Origin: Acidobacteriota bacterium
GTDB taxonomy: Bacteria > Acidobacteriota > Blastocatellia > Pyrinomonadales > Pyrinomonadaceae
Reading direction: 5' to 3'
Assembly: GCA_016716435.1 (NCBI GenBank)
Contig: JADJWI010000005.1
Coordinates: 1 to 22,108 of the forward strand
DNA: 22,108 nt
Both the position numbers and the translations under genes were made by a program. This document shows positions 15,574 to 22,108 of the stretch, piece after piece. The notes under the pieces are model-generated. The model did not search any database. It was not told where the DNA came from and worked only from the letters and a program-made list of their open reading frames with translations. Numbering within the stretch: position 1 is the first letter of the stretch; each line of letters begins with the position of its first letter.

Positions 15574-15891
15574 ATGGCAACAACCATCAAACCACTTCAT
15601 GACCGCGTGATATTGCGTCGGATAGAAGACAACGTTAACCAGACGGCAGGCGGGCTCTTCATCCCGGACTCTGCTAAAGAAAAGCCGCAGGAAGGCGAGG
15701 TCATCGCTGTCGGCGAAGGCAAATATAAGGAAGACGGTAGCCGCCAGACGCTCGACGTCAATGCAGGCGACCGCGTTCTTTTCGGCAAGTATAGCGGCTC
15801 CGAGATCAAGCTCGATGGCGAGGAATTCCTCATCATGCGCGAAGACGAGATCCTCGGCATCATTTCAAGGGCCGGCGAAGCCGCCAAATAG
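15574..15891 (+). CDS. groES: Co-chaperonin GroES
   Basis: Intact protein of 105 residues, starting MATTIKPLHDRVILRRIEDN after AAAGGAG (15558-15564). NQTAGGLFIPDSAKEKPQEG forms the mobile loop that contacts GroEL (the GGLFIPD turn is typical). The later conserved blocks are GEVIAVGEGKYKEDG, VNAGDRVLFGKYSGSEIKLD and EEFLIMREDEILGII. Seven copies cap the GroEL ring during ATP-driven folding in the cytoplasm. It is the first gene of the groESL operon and is controlled by the CIRCE operator upstream. The body is a few residues longer than the 94-97 of the commonest GroES proteins, owing to the VAVGEGKYKEDGSR segment and a short tail. Confidence 0.97.
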   Translation: MATTIKPLHDRVILRRIEDNVNQTAGGLFIPDSAKEKPQEGEVIAVGEGKYKEDGSRQTLDVNAGDRVLFGKYSGSEIKLDGEEFLIMREDEILGIISRAGEAAK

Positions 15892-15986
15892 TTGCGAAAG
15901 TTACGAATAGTTACGAATAGTTTCGAAGTTTACGATCGGAAAATTCCGGCAACTTCGCAACTATCGAAACTTCGCAACATCGCAAC
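15891..15986 (+). repeat. Long imperfect inverted repeat between groES and groEL
   Basis: The left arm 15891-15930 contains two direct copies of TTACGAATAG (15901-15920). The right arm 15951-15986, when reverse-complemented, starts GTTGCGATGTTGCGAAG and resembles the left arm start GTTGCGAAAGTTACGAA. The 20-base middle has GATCGGAAAATTCCGG. In RNA it would form a long imperfect hairpin that covers most of the 125-base gap, starting on the last base of the groES stop. The groEL Shine-Dalgarno site GAAGGAG (15997-16003) lies just outside it. Confidence 0.65.
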
Positions 15987-16016
15987 CAATTTCGACGAAG
16001 GAGAAATTAAAAGATC

Positions 16017-17661
16017 ATGGCAAAACAAGTAGTTCACGGAGAAGAATCACGTTCCGCTATCCTGCGCGGTGTAAACCAGCTTGCGGATGCGGTTAAGGTG
16101 ACGCTCGGCCCGAAAGGCCGCAACGTCGTCATCGACAAGAAGTTCGGTTCGCCGACCATCACCAAGGACGGCGTAACCGTCGCAAAAGAGATCGAGCTGA
16201 AAGATACGCTCGAGAACATGGGCGCACAGATGGTCCGCGAAGTCGCTTCGAAGACCTCGGACGTCGCCGGAGACGGCACGACGACCGCTACGGTTCCTCG
16301 CACAGGCTATCTTCAAAGAAGGCGTCCGCACGGTCGCCGCGGGTGCAAACCCGATGGCCCTCAAGCGCGGCATCGACAAGGCAGTCGCAGAGGTCGTTAC
16401 TGAGGTCAGCCGCCTCGCAAAGCCGGTTTCGGGCGACATGATCGCACAGGTCGGCACGGTTTCGGCCAATGGCGACAAGACCATCGGCACCATCATCGCC
16501 GAGGCGATGGACAAGGTCGGCAAAGACGGCGTTATCACGGTCGAGGAATCGAAGACGATGGACACCGCTCTCGAAGTTGTTGAAGGTATGCAGTTTGACC
16601 GCGGCTACCTCTCGCCCTATTTCGTTACCGACCCGGACCGCATGGAAGCAGCTCTTGACGAGCCGATGATCCTCATCAACGAAAAGAAGATCTCGAACAT
16701 GCGCGACCTTCTGCCGATCCTCGAGCAGGTCGCCAAGATGGGCCGTCCGCTGCTCATCATCGCTGAAGACGTCGAAGGCGAAGCTCTTGCAACGCTCGTC
16801 GTCAATAAGCTCCGCGGCACGCTCAACGTCGCAGCCGTTAAGGCACCGGGCTTCGGCGACCGCCGCAAGGCAATGCTTGAAGACATCGCCATCCTGACGG
16901 GCGGCAAGGTCATCTCGGAAGACCTCGGCATCAAGCTTGAGTCGATCACCATCGAAGACCTCGGCAAGGCCAAGAAGATCACCATCGACAAGGAAAACAC
17001 GACCATCGTTGAAGGCGGCGGCTCAGCCGAAGCTATCGATGGCCGCGTCAAGACCATCCGCACGCAGATCGACGAGACCTCGTCGGACTACGACCGCGAA
17101 AAGCTCCAGGAGCGTCTCGCTAAGCTCGTCGGCGGCGTTGCCGTCATCAAGGTCGGTGCAGCTACCGAAACCGAGATGAAGGAAAAGAAGGCCCGCGTTG
17201 AGGATGCAATGCACGCAACCCGTGCTGCGGTCGAAGAAGGCATCGTTGCCGGCGGCGGCGTTGCACTCGTTCGTGCCGGAAAGGTCCTTGAGAACTTCCA
17301 CGCCGATGAGAACGACCAGGACGAGCGTATCGGTGTTAACATCGTTCGCCGTGCACTCGAAGAGCCGCTTCGCCAGATCGCGCAGAACGCCGGTAAAGAA
17401 GGCGCTGTGGTCGTCGAAAAGGTCATCTCGGGTGATGATTCGTACGGCTTTAACGCCGCGACCGAGAAGTACGAAGACCTCGTCGCAGCCGGTGTTATCG
17501 ACCCCGCAAAGGTCACCCGCACCGCTCTGCAGAACGCGGCCTCGATCGCCGGCCTGATGCTCACCACCGAAGCCATGATCGCTGACGCCCCCGACGAAAA
17601 GGGCGAAGGCGGCATGGGCGGCATGGGCGGCGGCATGGGCGGCATGGGCATGGGAATGTAA
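16017..17661 (+). CDS. groEL: Chaperonin GroEL, one single-base frameshift
   Basis: The start is MAKQVVHGEESRSAILRGVN at 16017 and the end is the Gly/Met-rich tail GGMGGMGGGMGGMGMGM before TAA. Length is about 547 residues after repair, normal for GroEL. VTLGPKGRNVVIDKKFGSPT and TKDGVTVAKEIEL form the equatorial ATP site with DGTTTATV (the Asp is the expected catalytic residue). Apical-domain blocks include DRGYLSPYFVTDPDRMEA and AVKAPGFGDRRKAMLEDIAI; TRAAVEEGIVAGGGVALVRA lies in the later hinge and equatorial part. It forms the folding chamber with GroES. One extra C at 16296-16297 (GTTCCTCGC instead of GTTCTCGC) shifts the frame right after DGTTTATV. The downstream frame resumes AQAIFKEGVRTVAAGANPMA without loss, so a base-calling error is more likely than a broken gene. 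Confidence 0.95.
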
Positions 17662-17673
17662 CGGGGCGCGGGC

Positions 17674-17746
17674 GCGGACGCCCTCGTCCGCAAACGCCGC
17701 CTCGCGGTGTCCCTTTTCAGTAGCCCGCACGTTAGTACGGGCTTAC
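17674..17746 (+). repeat. Three tandem hairpins in the groEL 3' region
   Basis: Hairpin 1: GCGGACG-CCCT-CGTCCGC (17674-17691), a perfect 7-bp stem. Hairpin 2: CCGC-CTC-GCGG (17697-17707). Hairpin 3: GTAGCCCG...CGGGCTTAC (17720-17746) with a 10-base loop and one bulged T. None has a T-run, so they are not terminators themselves; they look like dispersed palindromic repeat units placed between groEL and its terminator. Confidence 0.65.
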
Positions 17747-17753
17747 ACAAAAC

Positions 17754-17783
17754 AAAAGGCCTCGGATCATTCCGGGGCCTTTT
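17754..17783 (+). terminator. Rho-independent terminator of groESL
   Basis: AAAAGGCCTCGG-ATCATT-CCGGGGCCTTTT: a 12-bp stem (one T-G wobble) with a 6-base loop, ending in a T-rich tract. It is nearly identical to the terminator at 20021-20051. Confidence 0.9.
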
Positions 17784-17855
17784 AATTTTCCTTAACTCGG
17801 CCTTCTAGATGTATCCCATAGCTCTATCCTAAGCACGAGAGCGTTTCGAAAGATC

Positions 17856-17883
17856 TTGCCCCGTGCCCGAATCAAGCTATACT
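17856..17883 (+). promoter_or_regulatory. Possible promoter of the delta-60/FG-GAP gene
   Basis: TTGCCC (17856-17861), a 16-bp spacer and TATACT (17878-17883). The -10 box is the same hexamer as upstream of the other secreted repeat protein (10391-10396). The -35 box is weak. Confidence 0.4.
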
Positions 17884-17927
17884 ATCAAAAATCGGGTTAA
17901 GTTCCATCCAAGAGGCGTTTGCGAAGT

Positions 17928-20005
17928 ATGAGATCCCTCGCATTATCTATCATTCGGCTGATAACACTATCAGCTCTCGTTGTGTTGGTCGCTTCGGGCA
18001 ACACTGTGACGCTTGACACGACCTTCAATAATACGGGCTATCGCCTCGAAACGGTCGGCACCGAACAGTCCACCGGCCATTCGCTCGCCATTCAATCGGA
18101 CGGCAAGACCATCGTCGCGGGAATGACCCGCACAGCGGCTCAAACCGACCAATTTGTGTTGATCCGTCTGAACGCGGACGGTTCGCTCGATACTTCGTTT
18201 GGCGACAGCGGTACAGCTTACTCGCCTAAAGGCGTGAGGGCCGTTGGATGGAGTCCGAAAGTGTTGATCCAGCCTGATGGCAAGATCCTTTTGGGCGTGA
18301 CCGCATGGCTGACCCAACAGCAGACGTATGTCTACATGGTAATTCGCTATACCCATGGCGGAGTGCTCGACCTTACGTTCAATAATATCGGATACGCGAC
18401 TGCAAATGTCCCGAATTCATTTTGGGATATATGCCATTCGATGGCGTTGGGCTCGGATGGCAAGATCGTTCTTGTCGGAACGGCTCTGCCCACGCCGGGG
18501 CAAATGCCGGATTGGGATGTCGCCGTCGTTCGCTTCAATTCTAATGGATCGATCGACCCCGCCTTTGACACTGACGGGATCGTTAGACTCGGAAATACGA
18601 TCGCTGATGAAGAAGCCTTCTCGGTAATGATCCAGCCGGACGGCAAGATAGTCGTTGGCGGGCGTGAGACGACCGACAGGGAAAAGTTTCTCTTGACGCG
18701 TCTCAATGTTGACGGTTCGGTCGACACTTCGTTCGGAACGAATGGTTGGAACATCTTTCAGATTGATTTTAGTAACAACAACTACACTTCGCTGGCCCGC
18801 CAGTCCGATGGAAAGCTGCTCGCGGGCGGAGGCGGAAAGATCATGCGTTTTTCACTTGACGGCGTTCGCGATTTGTCGTTCGCTACAAATGGATTGCAGT
18901 CCAACACGGGAACCATCGAACGTGTTGACATACATGTACTCCCGAATGACAAGTTCCTCGTCGCCACCCGATACGGTGTTTCGCGCTTTATGTCGGAGGG
19001 TGCTGTTGACACGCACTATAGCACTCAGTTCAGAGTTTCCGGCCATATCTGCTTTACGCGTTCGGTCGCTGTACAAAGTGACGGGAAGGCAGTGCCAGGC
19101 GGATGGCCAGCACCAACGGCAACAGTTTCGACCGCTTTGCTGTCGCTCGCTTTCAGGAGAACCGCACAAAAAGGTTCCTTGATTTCAACGGCGACGAATT
19201 AACCGATATTTCAATTTTTCGACCGTCGAATGGTGACTGGTGGTACCTCGAAAGCAGAACATTGTTTCATAAGATATTCGAGGGCCGATTCGGCACCGCC
19301 ACTGACGTCCCCGTTCCTGCGGAATATACCGGCGATGGAAAGACGGACGTCGCCGTCTGGCGTCCTTCAACGGGCGAGTGGTTTATACTACGGAGCGATA
19401 ACGGAACGTATTACTCGTTCCCGTTCGGCACGGCCGGTGATATTCCGTTTGCGGGTGATTTCGACGGCGATCAATTGGCAGACGTCGGTATCTTTCGTCC
19501 TTCGACCAACGAATGGTACATCCTGAAGTCGACCGGAGGCCTGCTCTACAATGTCTTTGGTACGGTAGGCGACATGATCGTTCCTTCGGACTACGACGGC
19601 GACTTTAAGTCCGACTTCGCTATCTTCCGTCCATCGACCGGCCAGTGGTGGGTCCGGCGCAGCACCGACGGGGCTCTTCTCGTGCTCCAATTCGGCACCG
19701 CCTACGATCAGCCAGTGCCCGGCGATTACACCGGCGACAACAAGACCGACGCAGCATTTTATCGCCCGCAGAGCGGCGAATGGTTTGTCCTTCGAAGCGA
19801 GAACGGCTCGTACTTTTCGCTGCCCTTCGGGTTAAGCGACGATGTGCCGACTCCCGGAAACTTCTCCGGCGACTCACGATTCGATTTCGTCGTGTTTCGG
19901 CCGTCGACCAATCGGTGGCACATCTTGCCGTCCGGCGGCTCTTACTTTTACAGAGACTTCGGCTCCGCCGGCGACGTGCCATTATCACCAATTTCCATGC
20001 CTTAA
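17928..20005 (+). CDS. Large secreted delta-60 repeat and FG-GAP-like protein, one frameshift
   Basis: The ATG at 17928 (MRSLALSIIRLITLSALVVL) gives a signal peptide of about 24 residues; AGAGG lies 12 bases upstream. A TTG at 17919 is less likely. The first part has about seven delta-60 repeats, each with a core like IQSDGKTIVAG, IQPDGKILLGV or IQPDGKIVVGG plus NADGSLDTSFG or NVDGSVDTSFG. The second part has six repeats of about 48 residues built on IFRPSTNEWYIL, VWRPSTGEWFIL or IFRPSTGQWWVR, each preceded by a calcium-type loop such as DFDGDQLAD, DYDGDFKSD or DYTGDNKTD. Both parts should form beta-propellers. A base change near 19095-19103 shifts the frame between the two halves, but the sequence is continuous (MASTNGNSFDRFAVARFQEN). 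Total about 692 residues. It is probably exported; no anchor or catalytic motif is seen. Confidence 0.8.
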
Positions 20006-20020
20006 GTCGGGCAAAATCAC

Positions 20021-20051
20021 AAAAGGCCTCGGATCTCTCCGGGGCCTTTTT
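20021..20051 (+). terminator. Rho-independent terminator after the delta-60/FG-GAP gene
   Basis: AAAAGGCCTCGG-ATCTCT-CCGGGGCCTTTTT, a 12-bp stem with a 6-base loop and five T. It is placed 15 bases after the stop codon. The same stem as at 17754-17783; only the loop and flanks differ. Confidence 0.9.
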
Positions 20052-20079
20052 GCTGCTTCGAGGGTGACATAGATTTTTA

Positions 20080-20108
20080 TTGACATCTATTCCGACCGAT
20101 TTTATCAA
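20080..20108 (+). promoter_or_regulatory. Possible promoter in an unassigned region
   Basis: A perfect TTGACA (20080-20085), 17-bp spacer and TATCAA (4 of 6). No clear gene follows on this strand, so this may be chance. Confidence 0.25.
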
Positions 20109-21453
20109 TTATGCATTCCACATAGCATTAAGCGAGCCCGGGGTGAGCGGATCGTCAGTCCTCCGGGTACGCAGTCAGCTCAACGTCTCGCCAGGCCCCA
20201 GTTTTCCTGCTACCTGAACATCCTCCCCGACCCCCCCCAAGACCGTTCAGTCCCGTGGGAACAAGGCCTCAGAAGAAGCCCAACTAGCCGCCAGCCTCAA
20301 GCTTCTATCGATTGCTAAAAAGAACCCCCGAAGATCCTGCTAGATATGTAATTCGCTCGGATCGACCGTCGCCGCGGTTTATTATGACCACCCGAGCCAT
20401 GTAGTTCATTTCTTCGTCGCGGATGATCTTATAGCCATTTGCAGGCCGGCAACCCCTTCGAAGAGGCGGCCCGGAGCGGTCGGAAGGATAACCGAAGGCA
20501 GTTCCGGCTGTATTTGATCCCCAATTTGTTCTCAAGTGATGCGGCTCTATCGACCGCTTCTGGCCGCCTCGCCGAGAATGTTGTAAGGAAATCGTGCGTC
20601 ATCTCGATCATTGTCTTGATTCGGTCGGCGGTCAGCCAAGATTCCATCTGACGAGACGTTTCTCGATCTCATGGAAAGCGGTGGCACCCGCGGAGGCCAA
20701 CAGGGCCCGCACCATCTCGACATACGAAGAAACGCAGAATCATCCGCTGCAAGGTCCTTTTCAGAGTTCGAGGCATTCAATTTCAAATTCCTCCGCCGGC
20801 CATCATAATGCGGTGCCTTTCATGTGAGCGACGGCTTTGGCGGTACGGGAGAACCCACCTTCTACGCCCCACCCGATCACCAGCGGGCCGAGGATCTGGC
20901 CTTCTGGAGCCAAACCATCCCGCGATCTCGAGCGTCGGCTTTCACCTTTGGCCCTACCGTCAACAGCGTGGTGACCGTGCTGATCGGAAAATAAACGTGC
21001 TCCGAATCGTCTCGCCGCAGTCGAGGGAGATCTTTGCAAAGGTCAGATCGATCTTTTCTAGTTTTGGAACACAGGAGCGTTCGACGTTCCCCCGTTAGGG
21101 CAGGAAGGCAAGTGGTTTATTAGCGGTCAGGGTATTTATCGATGCGCCGAGTCTCCTCATGATTTCAGGCGTGCCCAACAGATCGAAAACCGTTTTCCCG
21201 CGCGAGACAATAGAACAACGCGTTGAACGGTAGGAGCGGCCATGTCTGTCCGCGTTTTCGCACCGCTCACCCCGAACAACACCCTCCAACGTTGAGCACC
21301 GCCGAAGCTTTATTTCAGATGCCCGCTGCGAATCTTGACGCACAGTCGGACGTCAGTTACGTAGGTGAGACACCAAATCTGGAAGAAGAACCATGGACTG
21401 TACTATCAGAACGACCCCAAACAAAGGAAGTGGATCAAACCTTCGCCCGTTAC
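20109..21453. other. Unresolved region with broken coding fragments
   Basis: No intact gene can be supported. Minus-strand pieces look most protein-like. YVEMVRALLASAGATAFHEI and LTADRIKTMIEMTHDFLTTF appear to join across a frameshift near 20655 (20430-20720). KLEKIDLTFAKISLDCGETI lies near 21000-21070. GKTVFDLLGTPEIMRRLGAS near 21120-21200 recalls the last helix pair of an ankyrin repeat, but weakly. A GGAGGA sequence followed by an ATG at 20776 on the minus strand could start one gene. On the plus strand, DGFGGTGEPTFYAPPDHQRA up to the TAA at 20992 is also open with coding-like base use. Codon phase changes every 50-150 bases, as in the left end of the window. 20109-20300 shows no gene; it holds an 8-base C run at 20231-20238. 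Confidence 0.4.
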
Positions 21454-21963
21454 CTAAAGCGATATGTTCTGCCGCTTGTTTGTAAGGTCGAGCTGATGGT
21501 CGAGAACCGGCAGGACGGTTTGGACAAACACTTCGTAAAAATCCGGTGAAGGGCGATCGAGGGCCGCTGGGTCGCGTTGGGCGAGCATGGTGATCGCGGT
21601 ATCGCGTTCGGCAAGATCGGCTTAATTTTGGTTCGTTGGTCGGCGTTCAAAAGCCTTCATCGGCTTTGTCGTCCTCGGCACGTAAGCGAAGTGAAAAATT
21701 CGCTGGTTTGCTGCCGGAGCGTTTCATATTCGCCGCGTCTCGCCTCGACGATCGACGAAGACAGCAGATTGCTTATCTCCGATCGACGCAATTGGGTCAG
21801 GGCGGCATCGCGTTCGGCGGCGTTGCTCCGGGCCATCAGCCACATCGGCACAAGCCCGATCAGGAACGCAACCAAAACCCGCACTGCTCCCGCGAGCACT
21901 CCCCAGTGGCTGCAGCCCCGTTCCTTATTCGCTCTGAGAAACCCTTTGTGACTTATCGCTCAT
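21454..21963 (-). CDS. Membrane-anchored helical protein of unknown function, frameshifted
   Basis: The likely start is ATG at 21963 (MSDKSQRVSQSE). After a frame change comes one membrane segment, VRVLVAFLIGLVPMWLMARS. Then follows a long charged helical stretch: NAAERDAALTQLRRSEISNL, LSSSIVEARRGEYETLRQQT, SEFFTSL, then in other frames RAEDDKADE, ADLAERDTAITMLAQRDPAA and FYEVFVQTVLPVLDHQLDL. The order matches a type of small protein seen in acidobacterial and related genomes (one N-terminal helix in the membrane, then a coiled-coil-like domain with ARRGEYE and ERD-x-I-x-ML-x-RDP). This resemblance is recalled, not searched. The reconstructed length is about 165 residues. At least three frame changes are needed. 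No function is known; the soluble part should face the periplasm or cytoplasm next to the inner membrane. Confidence 0.5.
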
Positions 21964-22108
21964 ATGTTTCTCGTCTTCTGATTCTGCCGATGCCGGGTTT
22001 TGGTTCCAGGCGATCCTACGTCCCGTTTTCCCGCTTTTCCGTCATATCAAGCGGCTCGTTTCGCTGGGTTGAAGTGCCGTACGCGAGGCCTTTCTGATCG
22101 GCATTGAT
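21953..22108 (-). CDS. Possible 3' end of an upstream gene (partial)
   Basis: Reading leftward from the window edge, one frame gives GLAYGTSTQRNEPLDMTEKR, a TAG, then DRLEPKPGIGRIRRRETYER and a TAA at 21955-21953 that overlaps the start of the next gene by 11 bases. The short overlap fits an operon. The internal TAG would need an error or readthrough. No family is recognised and the coding evidence is thin. Confidence 0.2.

Noticed and set aside
17023..17750. Two long minus-strand open frames
   Set aside because: Antisense shadows of groEL, with repetitive Ser/Arg/Pro content and no family resemblance.
20101..20300. Possible tRNA or other structured RNA after the second terminator
   Set aside because: No cloverleaf arms, T-loop sequence or CCA end could be found on either strand.

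Overview
The window reads as a high-GC bacterial contig, most likely from an acidobacterium of the Blastocatellia/Pyrinomonadales type. That placement is inference. It rests on the mix of CSLREA/choice-of-anchor-Q, delta-60 and FG-GAP-like secreted proteins, on a HrcA/CIRCE-controlled groESL operon, and on many short palindromic repeats between and even inside genes. No rRNA, tRNA, CRISPR array or transposase gene was seen.

Layout. Positions 1-2253 (+) hold the broken end of a family-3 glycoside hydrolase, a TonB C-terminal domain, and a PLP-dependent diaminopimelate/arginine-type decarboxylase. Facing it tail to tail is a leftward series: a phytanoyl-CoA dioxygenase-like protein, a helical-repeat (TPR-like) protein, a HAD phosphatase, a GlcD-type FAD oxidase, a DUF2254-like membrane protein and intact uvrB (2254-10327). 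Rightward from 10490 come a secreted beta-helix protein, purC, a Fis-like DNA-binding protein with a basic tail, and a small protein resembling DUF4347 (caspase/gingipain-like). A MOSC protein and a small unknown protein (14020-15399) run leftward. Then come groES-groEL under a perfect CIRCE operator, and a large secreted delta-60/FG-GAP protein. From about 20.1 kb onward the coding sequence is badly broken; only a membrane-anchored coiled-coil-like protein (21454-21963, minus) can be partly rebuilt.

Reading-frame breaks are not even. uvrB, purC, groES, the MOSC gene and the beta-helix gene are intact. groEL, which should be essential, has one single-base insertion. Genes towards both ends carry several to many frameshifts. 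This pattern looks more like uncorrected sequencing or assembly error at contig ends than biological decay, so broken genes are annotated over their full reconstructed span.

The most unusual content is repetitive. Two copies of one double-hairpin palindromic element lie inside coding sequences (the decarboxylase and the MOSC gene); the MOSC copy is in frame and translated. There is also a 152-bp inverted-repeat element, a long inverted repeat between groES and groEL, a cluster of hairpins after groEL, and two nearly identical terminators. I did not find a clear new multi-gene defence or metabolic system. The best protein-level candidate for novelty is the stand-alone DUF4347-like gene at 13452-14005.
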